Assembly (NCBI GenBank): GCA_946478775.1
Contig: CAMLDR010000007.1
Location: forward strand, 1-52,667
DNA: 52,667 bases
DNA from: an uncultured Flavobacteriales bacterium
GTDB taxonomy: Bacteria > Bacteroidota > Bacteroidia > Flavobacteriales > Crocinitomicaceae
Reading direction: 5' to 3'
Both the position numbers and the translations under genes were made by a program. Each line of letters starts with the position of its first letter. Within the stretch, counting starts at the first letter, position 1. The notes below the pieces were generated by a model. That model was not told the DNA's origin. It was given only the letters and a program-made list of their open reading frames with translations, and searched no databases. This document shows, piece after piece, positions 19,319-28,913 of the stretch.

Positions 19319-19434
19319 GTTTCCGGATGGATTCCCGCAGAGGGTTTGACCCTTTCGAAGAAACAGATGAGTTAAAAATTATCATAAACTTCCGTGTATT
19401 TCCGTGCTCGTCCGTGGGAGAAAATTACCTGCGT

Positions 19435-20499
19435 TTAAAAAAGTTTCATCTGTCCGCTGGTGTCGGGAATGGTGAAGAGGTCTGTTCGGAGACGCGGGAA
19501 TGGTGCGCCGGGAAGGAATTTTTTGCGGGCTAGCTGCACCTGCCGCTGGATATTGAGTGCATAAACACCTTCTCCTTTCATGCGTGTCCCGAAACGGCTG
19601 TCACTTAGTTTTCCACCGTGCATATCGCGCAGCTGATTGAGTACTTTTTCGGCACGATCCGGATAATTTTTCGTAACCCAATCGGTGAAAATTTCTCCAT
19701 TCGGACCATTGAGCCGCACAATTTGATGGTAAAAACTCAAAGCACCGCGTTTTGCTACGGCTTCAGCAATGGAAAAGATCTCATCGTCGTTCAGTGCCGG
19801 TATGATTGGCGCCATCATCACGTTTACCGGAATTCCGTGTTGGGACAATAATTCGATAGCTGCTAATTTCTTGTGACTGGTGGCCGTCCGTGGTTCGAGT
19901 TTTCTTCGGAGATCTTCTTTCAGGCTGGTTAAACTGATATTCACAGCGACCAAATTCAGATTTGCAAGTTCTTCCAGGATGTCGAGATCTCTTGTAATCA
20001 ATGCGTTTTTGGTAATAATCCCAACCGGGTGGCGGTATTTCAGCATGATTTCCAGCAATCTGCGTGTGATCTTGTATTCTTTTTCACAGGGCTGGTAGCA
20101 ATCGGTATTCCCGGAAATGGAGATGGTTTGAACTTTCCAGGATTTCTTATTCAAAGCTTCTTCGAGCAGTTCAGGCGCGTTCTGCTTCACCAGGATGATG
20201 CGTTCAAAGTCGGTTCCTGCGCTGTAGCCCCAATATTCGTGCGTGGGCCGGGCATAGCAATAAGTGCAGCCGTGTTCACAGCCCTGATAGGGATTGAGGG
20301 AATAATACATACCAATGTCGGGACTCGACAATTTGTTTACGATCGTTTTGGGATGGACATCGATGAACTTTGTTTTTAACTCGGGTTCTTCGGATGGATC
20401 GATATCGTCAAAATCATCTCCCTTTTCTTGCGAGAAGAAGCGGTTGTGCGGATTGATCTGGGCCCCGCGGCCGTTTTTATAGTGTAACTGTTCCGACAT
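19435..20499 (-). CDS. PA0069-family radical SAM protein
   Basis: The 354-aa protein carries a radical SAM cluster motif CEHGCTYCY (Cys74, Cys78, Cys81), preceded by SLNPYQG. This is the arrangement of the PA0069/Rv2578c family, related to spore photoproduct lyase-like enzymes. Downstream are SISGNTDCYQPCE, PVGIITKN and NVMMAPIIPALND, all typical of that family. It should bind a 4Fe-4S cluster and cleave S-adenosylmethionine; the substrate is unknown. Length fits the family. A perfect TATCTTTG -7 element lies 23 nt upstream of the ATG. Confidence 0.9.
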   Translation of the reverse strand: MSEQLHYKNGRGAQINPHNRFFSQEKGDDFDDIDPSEEPELKTKFIDVHPKTIVNKLSSPDIGMYYSLNPYQGCEHGCTYCYARPTHEYWGYSAGTDFERIILVKQNAPELLEEALNKKSWKVQTISISGNTDCYQPCEKEYKITRRLLEIMLKYRHPVGIITKNALITRDLDILEELANLNLVAVNISLTSLKEDLRRKLEPRTATSHKKLAAIELLSQHGIPVNVMMAPIIPALNDDEIFSIAEAVAKRGALSFYHQIVRLNGPNGEIFTDWVTKNYPDRAEKVLNQLRDMHGGKLSDSRFGTRMKGEGVYALNIQRQVQLARKKFLPGAPFPRLRTDLFTIPDTSGQMKLF

Positions 20500-20521
20500 T
20501 GCTTACCAAACTAGGATAAAG

Positions 20522-20529
20522 CAAAGATA
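20522..20529 (-). promoter_or_regulatory. Bacteroidota -7 element upstream of the radical SAM gene
   Basis: The minus strand reads TATCTTTG, an exact match to TAnnTTTG, ending 22 nt before the start at 20499. No -33 TTG is seen at the usual spacing. Confidence 0.5.
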
Positions 20530-20636
20530 TGATTATTATTTAAATATATTACGATTAATAATTAATCAAAAATCGTCTTTAACACTGTTAAATCCTTCAC
20601 AAAAGGTCGCTTAACAGCGCTTTACCTTCGCTCTAC

Positions 20637-20672
20637 CTATCTAGTACCTACCTGGTATCTATCTACCTAGTA
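20637..20672. repeat. Three short imperfect direct repeats CTAYCTRGTA
   Basis: The copies are CTATCTAGTA (20637), CTACCTGGTA (20648) and CTACCTAGTA (20663), in the 244-bp gap upstream of the radical SAM gene. They may be a regulator site or simple slippage. Confidence 0.45.
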
Positions 20673-20743
20673 TCAGTCTGATCCGTCCTAAAATAACTTT
20701 ACAGTTTATTGTATTTTCGTTGCGGCTGGGGAGAATGGAAACT

Positions 20744-21193
20744 TTATTCTTCCGCTGACTTCCACGAATCCGTGAGTTGATCTAATGTTCCGGCTTTTTT
20801 AGCCAGGCCAATGGTGTTGGGAATATCTTTGTAATAGACGATTCCGGATGCTCCAAAACGAATGAGCGCAATGGACGATTGTATGTGAAAAGCTCCATTT
20901 GTGCTGTCTGACCTTCCTTTGGTAAAGTATTCTACAGTAGTCATATCATCACTGTGGTAACTTTTTACCATGACTTCTTCGATGTGAATGCTTTTTGTCA
21001 GTGAATCAGAGGCAACACTTTCGAAGTGTTTTTTAATTTCAGCTAAGCCTTTGATATTCATTCCGCCGTTGACCATATAGGGCATTTCAAAAACGGCAGT
21101 CTCTTCAAAATAGCTTGTGAACTTGTCGTAATCATTGTATTGAAGTGCTTCTGCAAGTTCCGTAATGATCTTATTTTTTTCCATCTCTGTCAT
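20744..21193 (-). CDS. SnoaL/NTF2-like protein
   Basis: The 149-aa protein has the NTF2-like cone-fold pattern: an N-terminal helix with ALQYNDYDKFTSYFEETAVFEMPYMVNGGMNIKGLAEIKKHFESV, then beta strands. This is the usual SnoaL-like nuclear transport factor 2 superfamily layout. Such proteins range from isomerases to binding proteins, so no reaction can be assigned. It is cytoplasmic, with no signal peptide. The upstream gap to the DHFR-like gene holds nothing else. Confidence 0.75.
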   Translation of the reverse strand: MTEMEKNKIITELAEALQYNDYDKFTSYFEETAVFEMPYMVNGGMNIKGLAEIKKHFESVASDSLTKSIHIEEVMVKSYHSDDMTTVEYFTKGRSDSTNGAFHIQSSIALIRFGASGIVYYKDIPNTIGLAKKAGTLDQLTDSWKSAEE

Positions 21194-21304
21194 GCTGCTT
21201 GTTTTAAGAATAACTATTCTCTAAGTTACAACATGCAGAAATGCCGGAAAGTTAAAAGAAGTTTATATTATTAGAAAATGAGCATATTTCTCCCTATTCA
21301 CTTA

Positions 21305-21853
21305 TCATGTCCGCTGATAACAAAGTAAAACGGCGCCGGATTTAAACGTTTTCGACTTGAGAAGCTTCAAATGGATGTGGTCATTGATATTCTTGAACAG
21401 GACCAATCCTTTCCCTGCAATGATCGGGTGGATAATGATCTGTAATTCGTCCACCAGGTTCCGTTCAAGAGCCTGGGCAATCAAACCCGGACTGCCGATG
21501 AAAAGGGGTTTTCCCGGTTTGTGTCTGAGTTCCGCAATTTCTTCTTCGAGGGGAAGGCTTGCGATACGGGAATTTTTCCACGAAACGTCTTTCAACGTAT
21601 GAGAGAATACGACTTTGGAAATATTGTCGATCAGCACCGCAAATTCGTCTTCTGTTTTGTTCCCGCTCGGATTTTTAACCAGCAAAGGCCAGTAGTCTTC
21701 CATCAATTGGTAAGTAGTGCGCCCATAAAGCAAGTGCCCCGATTCCTTCAACAGGTCGTTGTAATGCTGAGTCATCTCATCGTTCGGAGTAATGAGCGTG
21801 TGATCACAAAAGCCATCGAGGCTCATGTTCATGGCTGCAATTGTTTTTGTCAT
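21305..21853 (-). CDS. Dihydrofolate reductase family protein (RibD C-terminal domain-like)
   Basis: The 182-aa protein starts at the ATG at 21853 (TKTIAAMNMSLDGFCD, the usual N-terminus of the family); the longer frame to 21946 adds an unlikely 31-residue lead. Visible motifs are SLDGF, LLYGRTTYQLM, KVVFSHTL, PLFIGSPGLIAQAL and IIHPIIAGKGLVLF, all typical of the DHFR/RibD-C family that binds NADPH. The substrate is unknown; these are usually stand-alone reductase-like proteins in Bacteroidota. Confidence 0.85.
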   Translation of the reverse strand: MTKTIAAMNMSLDGFCDHTLITPNDEMTQHYNDLLKESGHLLYGRTTYQLMEDYWPLLVKNPSGNKTEDEFAVLIDNISKVVFSHTLKDVSWKNSRIASLPLEEEIAELRHKPGKPLFIGSPGLIAQALERNLVDELQIIIHPIIAGKGLVLFKNINDHIHLKLLKSKTFKSGAVLLCYQRT

Positions 21854-22007
21854 GGGAAAGCAATTAGAAGTTAAAAGGTACGGAAAATTAAGGTAAGTTA
21901 TTATGTGCCTTCGGCACAGCTTTTTCTTTTTACCGCAAATACGCAAATAAAAGCGAGCCTAATACTTACGCTGAAGCTTCAGCATAGGCGCACCGGTCTC
22001 GCTAAAT

Positions 22008-22037
22008 AAAAAAAACCGCGACCTTTTGGCCGCGGCT
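22008..22037 (-). terminator. Terminator of the TonB receptor-lipoprotein-phytase operon
   Basis: On the minus strand GCCGCGGCC pairs with GGTCGCGGT (wobbles allowed) over AAAA and is followed by eight T. It lies about 60 nt after the phytase stop codon. Confidence 0.8.
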
Positions 22038-22095
22038 TGCTATTATAACATAAAACCGCTGTTATAACACGAAAAAAAAACGAATTGACTGGATT

Positions 22096-23217
22096 TTACT
22101 TAATCATACGCAGTTCTTTTCCTGCAATGGCTTCCCAGGAATAAAAATGGAATGTTTTGTTATCCGACATGGCCACAAATAATCCCTTAGAAAACGGTTT
22201 TCCAAAAGATAAAGCAACAACCTCCGATCCGTCACTTTCATTGGTAGAAACGCGAACAGTTTTTAAAAGCGGGTGATTGTGCGGTTTACCTTTTGTTCCT
22301 TCACGCGGGAAAATGTGGAACGTATTGTTCTGCTGGTCTGAAACCAGGATATATCCTTCTTTATTGTTCAGCTTGTAGATGGAAATGCCTTCATGATCTT
22401 CTTTGAATCCGGTAGTTGCAAACAAGGCCAGCTCTTGATTCCCTTTTTCAGGATCTGCATAGTATTTGCGCACGCCCACTGTTTCATCCGAGTAATAAAC
22501 AAAGCCTAATTGATCGTCAACGGCAATGGACTCGATTTCATTTTTACCGGAATACTTCCCGAATTTGCGAACCAGGGTAAAGCTTAATTTCCCGGCTTTT
22601 TCTTCCAATAAGTATTGCCATAAGTAAGAACCGTTTGTGGGACCGTTTTTGCGACCTACGATCACATAAATCTGACCTTTCTTGTTTTTGTAGCAGGAAA
22701 TCCCCATCAAATCACGGAATTCTTCGCCGGTTTCACCTTCAAATGCCGGAAATCCACCGTTGTCAATCGGTTTCATGTCGGGTAATGAAAACACACGAAC
22801 CTTGTGCGTTAACCGTTCGGAAACAACTGCGATGTCGACTTTTTTTTCTTGGAGCACCAGGCCATATTCGATATCTATATTGTTAGGTCTTTTTAATCCG
22901 CGAACGGTGCGTTTCTGATCAATTTTCCCATTCAGATCGTATACATAAACCGCTCCGTCTTCGTTTTTATCTGTTCCCAGGATCAATGATTTCGAAGCAT
23001 CATCCGGATTCACCCAAATAGCAGGATCATCGGTATCGTGAACAGTTGTTTCCGTTACGACCAATGGTTTTAAAGGAACCGTATCGGCTGCAGGAACCGT
23101 TGTTTTTTCCGAAGCAACAGCTTCCTTGTTTTCGTTTGATGAACAGGCAGTAAGCAAGGTTCCTAAAGAAAAAACCGCAGCTGAAATGGTATGTGTTGTT
23201 TTTTGATTAAAAATCAT
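22096..23217 (-). CDS. Beta-propeller phytase-like lipoprotein
   Basis: The 373-aa lipoprotein has lipobox LLTACSS near residue 25. The mature protein carries the beta-propeller phytase signatures DTDDPAIWVNP, LGTDKNEDGAVYVYDL, RPNNIDIEYG, DLMGISCY and KEDHEGISIY, rich in Asp/Glu that bind calcium in this family. The family hydrolyses phosphate from phytate or related phosphoesters. Its start overlaps the upstream lipoprotein stop (ATGA, 23214-23217), so it is the last gene of a three-gene operon with a TonB receptor. This suggests scavenging of organic phosphate at the outer membrane. Confidence 0.9.
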   Translation of the reverse strand: MIFNQKTTHTISAAVFSLGTLLTACSSNENKEAVASEKTTVPAADTVPLKPLVVTETTVHDTDDPAIWVNPDDASKSLILGTDKNEDGAVYVYDLNGKIDQKRTVRGLKRPNNIDIEYGLVLQEKKVDIAVVSERLTHKVRVFSLPDMKPIDNGGFPAFEGETGEEFRDLMGISCYKNKKGQIYVIVGRKNGPTNGSYLWQYLLEEKAGKLSFTLVRKFGKYSGKNEIESIAVDDQLGFVYYSDETVGVRKYYADPEKGNQELALFATTGFKEDHEGISIYKLNNKEGYILVSDQQNNTFHIFPREGTKGKPHNHPLLKTVRVSTNESDGSEVVALSFGKPFSKGLFVAMSDNKTFHFYSWEAIAGKELRMIK

Positions 23218-24239
23218 CGTGTAAAAGTTAATGTTAATTCATTGGTTTCAAAGTCACCGTCGGTGCCTTTTAGCGTAAGAGTTAGTGTATTACCAATTCG
23301 TTCGAACTCACCTTCGTATTCCACTTCGGTAATGAAACCGTTTTCTTCTTCACGTTCTACGATGAAGTGAGCGGTGCCGCTTGTTGCGTCGGATAATTCT
23401 TCCCATTCACCTTCCAGTTCAATTTCAAGGTTCACTTGTTCCGGAGTTCCGCATTCGTCTACCGTTTCGGTTTCTGCCAAAGTAATCACCAATTTGAATT
23501 CATCGAAGGCAAACTCTGCTTCAATGTTGTCGATGTCTGTTGCTGTTAAACCGCTGAAATCACTGTTGGCAACCGTAAATAAGTCGATGATATTACTTAA
23601 TTCTGCTGCATCGTTGTGATCCAATTCCCAGCTTCCAAACACTTTTTCATCGTCATACAGGCGGAAGGTCGTTTCAATATCTGTATTGAGCACCAATTTA
23701 TCGGTAGCAGCACCAATTGCTGTAAGTGAAAAGGTAAATCCGCGATCATCCGAATTTTCAACCGCATCGTCCATTATTGCAGGCTCCAGTTCCAATTCAA
23801 TTTCAATGCTGTTCACCTGTGCCGGAAAGATTACGGAACCTGAGCCTGTAGCCGGGTCGAAAGTAAACTGTAAATCAACTCCCAAATCTTCGGAAGTGGT
23901 ACAATCATCTACTTCATAGAAAGCGGTTCCGTCCAAAATGTATTCGTTCCAGTTGGAAAAACCTTCCGGATCTTTCAATTGGAATTGCACGGTTGTGGCA
24001 GCTTCTAATACTTGGGGCTTTCCGGAAAGCTCCATTCCTTCCGGGTCAATCCCATCCGTTAGTTTGATCTCGAAAGACGCTTTATCCGTATCTTCCAAAT
24101 CGCCGGCATCTTCTTCATCCAATACCATTTGTTTCGGAAAGTCCTCGGCATCCAGGACTGCAGTGTGTTCAAATTTCTGTTTCGAGCATGCAGTGACAAG
24201 CACCACAGATACTGCGATCAATAAGTTTGTATACTTCAT
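23214..24239 (-). CDS. Acidic lipoprotein, partner of TonB receptor and phytase
   Basis: I do not recognise the family. The 341-aa lipoprotein has lipobox SVVLVTACSK and a strongly acidic mature part (DAEDFPKQMVLDEEDAGDLEDTD), with many long beta-strand segments of Ser/Thr/Glu. It lies 11 nt after the TonB receptor stop and overlaps the phytase start by 4 nt. Position and surface lipid anchor suggest a substrate-binding accessory to the receptor; the acidic surface could bind calcium. No SusD-like TPR helices are seen. Confidence 0.7.
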   Translation of the reverse strand: MKYTNLLIAVSVVLVTACSKQKFEHTAVLDAEDFPKQMVLDEEDAGDLEDTDKASFEIKLTDGIDPEGMELSGKPQVLEAATTVQFQLKDPEGFSNWNEYILDGTAFYEVDDCTTSEDLGVDLQFTFDPATGSGSVIFPAQVNSIEIELELEPAIMDDAVENSDDRGFTFSLTAIGAATDKLVLNTDIETTFRLYDDEKVFGSWELDHNDAAELSNIIDLFTVANSDFSGLTATDIDNIEAEFAFDEFKLVITLAETETVDECGTPEQVNLEIELEGEWEELSDATSGTAHFIVEREEENGFITEVEYEGEFERIGNTLTLTLKGTDGDFETNELTLTFTR

Positions 24240-24250
24240 TATGTGTTTTT

Positions 24251-26956
24251 TTAAAGGTTAAATTTGACTCCGGCACGCATCCAGAATCCATAGAATTCAC
24301 GCTGAACGATTGTTTCCTTCGTGCCCATATAAGATTCAAACGGTTGATTGGTGAGGTTCATAAATTCGGCAAATACACGGTATTTCTTTTTGATCGTGTA
24401 TCCAAGGGAACAATCAAACTGCATACGGTTCATCACATACAAATCATAATCTGAGGCAGAACCAATTTCACTCAAATAGGAACCGTTGAAGTTCAATGCT
24501 GCACGGACAAAAAATCCTTTGTTTTCATACATCAATGCGGCATTTCCCAAATGAGTGGTTTGTCCTGGTAATCTCATTTTTTCAAAACTTCCCGCCGGTG
24601 TATTTTCCTCCCGGTTTTGAATGGAAGCCTGGGAAAGGGTATAGGTGTAATTTGCATAGACACTGAATCCTCTTAAGCTTTTCGGAAGGAAATCCAATGC
24701 TTTTTGAAAAGCAAGTTCCACTCCGAACAACTGTGCCGTATTTCCATTTTGTGCCTGGGTAACATCCACCAAAACAGAAGGGTCATTCATGTATGGCTGA
24801 TTGAAATCGGTACGCTTGTATATAAAATTGTCCAATTGCTTAAAGAATACTCCCCCGGAAAGAATTCCTACATCTCCAAAGTATTTTTCGTACATCAAAT
24901 CAGCATTGATAGCAGAAACAGGTTTCAAATTAGCGTTTCCTATAGTTACTTCGCCGTCTTCCAGGTTTGCTTCCTGTGCAGGAATAATCTCGTCAAAGTT
25001 CGGACGGGCGTATGACCAGGTCAAAGCACCACGCAGGTTTGTTGTGCGATTAACGGCATAACGCGCCTGTAATTGCGGGAGAATATACCCGTAGTTTGTA
25101 CTGCCTGCTACCGGTAAAATGGCCCGCAGATCGCCATTCGGAGAAATCACTACATCTGATGAATTGTAGGAAACTTTTGAGTATTCGTAGCGCACTCCGC
25201 CGATAAGTGTCAGACGGTTGATGGTTTGACGTGTCATCACGTAACCCGCATAAACATCTTCTCTTGCGGTGTAGGATTCCAGTGCTTCGTCAATCGCTTT
25301 ATCTTCAATTTGGAGTTCGAACTGAGCGGGATGATTGTTGAAATAATTCACGAAATCGGGCATGTAAACTGCTCTGGCTAATTCATAACGGCCTCCCATG
25401 TAATTATCGTCCAATAGACCACCTTCAAATGTGTTCAGGGTTGGAACGTTGCCCATTCCTTCATATACATTTTGTGTGATATCGAATGATTTTTGTTTCA
25501 GGCGGACTTTTCCTCCGAATTTCAATTCACCTTTACTTGTTCCGATAAAATAAGGCACGGCAATATTGATTTTCCCTGTCATATTCTGGTCTTTTGCCAG
25601 TGTTTTTCCCGCTTCAAACTGGTCAAAGTCATACAATCTGTTGTCCAGATAGGTGGATGATGTAAGGGTAGGGAAGTCTGTATTTGTGAAATCAACAGAA
25701 GACGGGATATTTCCAACAAAATTTACGGCATAATCGTAAGGTGTATTTTGAAATGCATAGGAGTAAGCCGCTTCATAATCCACACGGATTTTGGGAAACA
25801 CGTGTTTTCCTCCCAGGTTGAATGAAGTAATAACCTGTTCTTCAAAGCGATCCTTCAATTCGCGTTCCACTTCGCCATCCGCCGGATTAAAAGCATACAA
25901 TCTGCGCCATTCACGATCGGTAAAGCGGTTATACATTCCTCTGAAATAGATTTCATTGTTTCTGTTGAAGCGGTAATCCAATGTTGCACTTGCGGATGAA
26001 CGCGTACGTGTTAACTGATAATCACGTAATTCCAATACATCGTCTTCCGGTTCTTTTGTTCCGTTCAAGTCGCGTTCCCAGTTGTCGGATCCCAACTCAT
26101 TATGGTAATGAGTCAAATTGACCATCAAACCGAATTGCTCCCGTTTTCCGAAGCGTTTTCCCAATTGCAAACTCCCCTGGATATTCGGTTTGTTCATGAG
26201 TCCGTTGTAACCAACAGCTGCTGAAGCACTGAATCGCCAAAGGCTGTCCAATGCTTTTCGGGTAATTAAATTGACCGATCCGCCGATTGCATCACCATCC
26301 ATATCAGGCAGTAAGCTTTTGCTGATTTCCATGGAAGCTAACTGATCTGCCGGTATGGCATCCAAAGCAACGTAGCGAACCCCTGCCTCCGGTGAGGAAA
26401 TTTGTTCACCGTTGATGCTTACATTCGTAAACTTTGGAGCGAGTCCGCGAACCAGTACATAGCGTCCTTCTCCCTGATCACGTTCAATATTAACCCCTGG
26501 TACACGTTGTAAAGCTTCCGCCACATTGGGATCCGGAAATCGGCCGATTTGTTCGGATGAAACAATGTTCTTGATGTTGTCAGCCGATTTTTGCTGGTTC
26601 AGGGCAGTACTTTTTCCGCTAACGATTACTTCGTTGAGTTCTTTCACCGGTTTGAGACGAACCGTTTGTTCTATAGTAGCACCATCCTGCAAATTCTGAA
26701 AAAGAAGCGTGTCACTCTCAAAACCCGTATACGAAAAGATCAGGTGATAGCTTCCCGGCGGTACAATTACCTGGTAGGTTCCGTCCAGTTCTGCCGCAAC
26801 TCCGTTTCCGGTTTCCAGCACTGAAATGATTGTTCCTGATAAAGGCTGCCTTGTTTCCTGGTCGATTACTTTACCTACGATCAGTGACCGTTGAGAAAAT
26901 CCGATGACCGGAAATAACAGCATTATCAAAACAGCATAAAATTGTGTGTGTTTCAT
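24251..26956 (-). CDS. TonB-dependent receptor, carboxypeptidase-regulatory/plug type
   Basis: The 901-aa outer-membrane transporter has a signal peptide at residues 1-21. A CarboxypepD_reg-like domain (residues 22-105) is followed by a plug domain beginning VKELNEVIVSGKST, with VPGVNIERDQGEGRYVLVRGLAP and SLLPDMDGDAIGGSVNLIT, the marks of the Caulobacter/Xanthomonas-type receptor subfamily (TIGR01782-like). The 22-strand barrel ends in an aromatic C-terminus (FYGFWMRAGVKFNL). It is first in the operon with the lipoprotein and phytase, so the cargo may be a phytate-derived or other phosphorylated ligand. An iron complex is the alternative. Confidence 0.9.
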   Translation of the reverse strand: MKHTQFYAVLIMLLFPVIGFSQRSLIVGKVIDQETRQPLSGTIISVLETGNGVAAELDGTYQVIVPPGSYHLIFSYTGFESDTLLFQNLQDGATIEQTVRLKPVKELNEVIVSGKSTALNQQKSADNIKNIVSSEQIGRFPDPNVAEALQRVPGVNIERDQGEGRYVLVRGLAPKFTNVSINGEQISSPEAGVRYVALDAIPADQLASMEISKSLLPDMDGDAIGGSVNLITRKALDSLWRFSASAAVGYNGLMNKPNIQGSLQLGKRFGKREQFGLMVNLTHYHNELGSDNWERDLNGTKEPEDDVLELRDYQLTRTRSSASATLDYRFNRNNEIYFRGMYNRFTDREWRRLYAFNPADGEVERELKDRFEEQVITSFNLGGKHVFPKIRVDYEAAYSYAFQNTPYDYAVNFVGNIPSSVDFTNTDFPTLTSSTYLDNRLYDFDQFEAGKTLAKDQNMTGKINIAVPYFIGTSKGELKFGGKVRLKQKSFDITQNVYEGMGNVPTLNTFEGGLLDDNYMGGRYELARAVYMPDFVNYFNNHPAQFELQIEDKAIDEALESYTAREDVYAGYVMTRQTINRLTLIGGVRYEYSKVSYNSSDVVISPNGDLRAILPVAGSTNYGYILPQLQARYAVNRTTNLRGALTWSYARPNFDEIIPAQEANLEDGEVTIGNANLKPVSAINADLMYEKYFGDVGILSGGVFFKQLDNFIYKRTDFNQPYMNDPSVLVDVTQAQNGNTAQLFGVELAFQKALDFLPKSLRGFSVYANYTYTLSQASIQNREENTPAGSFEKMRLPGQTTHLGNAALMYENKGFFVRAALNFNGSYLSEIGSASDYDLYVMNRMQFDCSLGYTIKKKYRVFAEFMNLTNQPFESYMGTKETIVQREFYGFWMRAGVKFNL

Positions 26957-27169
26957 AAGTTGTTTTTTTTCTGCAAAGGTTTGTTTAAGTGATCGGCTAA
27001 TGGATTGATTGACCGGTTACAAAAGAGCAACATGATTTTTGCGACCATAAACACGGCGTATACATCTTCTAAAATTTAATTTTAAATCACTGAAAATCAA
27101 TGGTTTGAAAATTTATTTTCACCTGTTATCATTTTTTTAATCCCACATTATCAGTTTGTTGTCAAAGTG

Positions 27170-28840
27170 TTAGAGTAATTCAATGAATGATCCGAGACTG
27201 TCTGCTTCCTCCAGTTTCAGGCGTTTTTTGAGACGGTAACGTGCAATGCGCAAACTATCTGTTGTAATTCCTAAAATGATGGCAATTTCCTTTGATTCCA
27301 ATTTTAGTTTAATTAATGCACACAATCGCTGCTCTGTTCGGGAGATATCCGGAAGGTGTTTTTTTAGTTTATCGTAAAAGCTGGTGTGTACCTGGGCGAA
27401 AAAATGCTCAAAGTTTGACCAGTCGCGATCCCGGTGAAAGCTGAAATCGATTTGTTTGGAAACTTCACGGAGCAGTTTGTTTTTTTCTGCACCTTCTGCT
27501 TTGATCGCTCTAAGTAAGGCTTGTTGTAAAGTTTCCAGTAACCCATTCTTTTCGATCAATTGAAGGGTATGACTGGAAAGTGATTGACTGCGAAGCTGCA
27601 ATTCCTGCTGAAGTTCACGTTCAAGCAAGTACTGATTTTGTAAATCACCGGAGAGTTTGCTTTCGCGAAGCCAGGCATTATCTAACTCAACCTGCATTAA
27701 TTTTTGTTTGGCTTCCTGGACCAATTCCTGTGCTTTTTGGTTCTTTCGTTCATTTTTCAATCTTACCCGCTGCCTCCAAATGATCAGGAAAAGCAGAAGA
27801 CAGAGGATAAGTGCCGTTTGCAGGTAAATCCATCCGATGAGTTTGGCGTTTCGTTTGTTTTTGTCCAGGATTTCTATTTGACGGTCTTTTTGCTCCAATT
27901 CGTAAAACGTACTGAGCAATGCCACTTGCTGGGCTCCTTCATCGGTATAGATCGTTTCTGTAAGCTGGTAGGCTGAATCAAGGTAAATCTTTGCAAGCTG
28001 GTATTCCTTTTTGAGGTCGTAAAATTTCGACAGGTCGCGTAAAGCACTTCGTTCTTCATAGTGGTTCTTGGATTGGCGCGCTTCATGAAGTGCCAGTTGT
28101 GTAAATTGCAGAGCCTGGTTAAAATTGCCCATTTTTCGGTAACAGTCGCCAATATTGTTGATGATCGTGATCCGGGCTTCTTTGCCTTTCTGGGAGCGAT
28201 TCAGTCCGTATGCCAGCTGATAATACTCGAGTGCTTTGGTGAATTCTTCCTGATCTTCATAGACACTTCCTATATTTTCGTAAATTTCAGCGTAAACAAT
28301 GGAGTCGTTTTTTTTGCGGCTATAAAGCAAAGCTTGCTTGTGAAGACGAAGTGCTTGGTCAGATTTCTTTGCTTTTTCATATAAATGCCCGATTCGGGTT
28401 AAGGTTCGCGCAATCCCTTTTGAATCATTCAATTCCAGGTAAATGGCCAATGCAGTTTGTTGTTCCTTCATGGCTTTTTCCGGTTGCCGGGCAAAATAAT
28501 AGGTGGTTCCCAAGGAGGAATGAACTTCGGCTACGGATAATCTCTTTCCCAAACGGCTATACCATTTGAGAGCTTTTTGCTGGTAATGGATACTCTGAGA
28601 AAATGCCCCGTTGATGTAAAACAAACGTCCCAGCAGAAAGTTACTGTTGGCAATTCCTTCGCGATCCCCGCTGATCGTATACTGATGCATGGCTTTTTTT
28701 GTCAGGCTCAATGATCTGCCCGGCTGTTTATAATGGAGTGCTTCTGCATTTGCGAGCAGGGAATCTGCATCAGCTTTACTGATTGCTTGTGCCTGCAGTG
28801 TGAGGCAACAACCTAAAATGATTAAAATAAAGTATTTCAC
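27170..28840 (-). CDS. TPR-repeat membrane regulator with LuxR-like C-terminal HTH
   Basis: The 556-aa protein starts at GTG 28840; an in-frame TAA lies four codons upstream. It has a signal peptide, then six to seven TPR units (GDREGIANSNFLLGRLFYINGAFSQSIHYQQKALKW...) from about 30 to 330. One membrane helix follows (IGWIYLQTALILCLLLFLIIW), then a long coiled coil and a C-terminal LuxR/GerE-like HTH (residues 490-550: SRTEQRLCALIKLKLESKEIAIILGITTDSLRIARYRLKKRL). This matches Bacteroidota TPR-HTH regulators. It lies 214 nt upstream of the TonB receptor start and could regulate that operon. Confidence 0.85.
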   Translation of the reverse strand: MKYFILIILGCCLTLQAQAISKADADSLLANAEALHYKQPGRSLSLTKKAMHQYTISGDREGIANSNFLLGRLFYINGAFSQSIHYQQKALKWYSRLGKRLSVAEVHSSLGTTYYFARQPEKAMKEQQTALAIYLELNDSKGIARTLTRIGHLYEKAKKSDQALRLHKQALLYSRKKNDSIVYAEIYENIGSVYEDQEEFTKALEYYQLAYGLNRSQKGKEARITIINNIGDCYRKMGNFNQALQFTQLALHEARQSKNHYEERSALRDLSKFYDLKKEYQLAKIYLDSAYQLTETIYTDEGAQQVALLSTFYELEQKDRQIEILDKNKRNAKLIGWIYLQTALILCLLLFLIIWRQRVRLKNERKNQKAQELVQEAKQKLMQVELDNAWLRESKLSGDLQNQYLLERELQQELQLRSQSLSSHTLQLIEKNGLLETLQQALLRAIKAEGAEKNKLLREVSKQIDFSFHRDRDWSNFEHFFAQVHTSFYDKLKKHLPDISRTEQRLCALIKLKLESKEIAIILGITTDSLRIARYRLKKRLKLEEADSLGSFIELL

Positions 28841-28913
28841 CCAACGAAATTACAGACGGGCTATTAACGGAATGTTAGCTTAAAATGAGGAAAAAAGTGC
28901 TATTAAATTTAGT

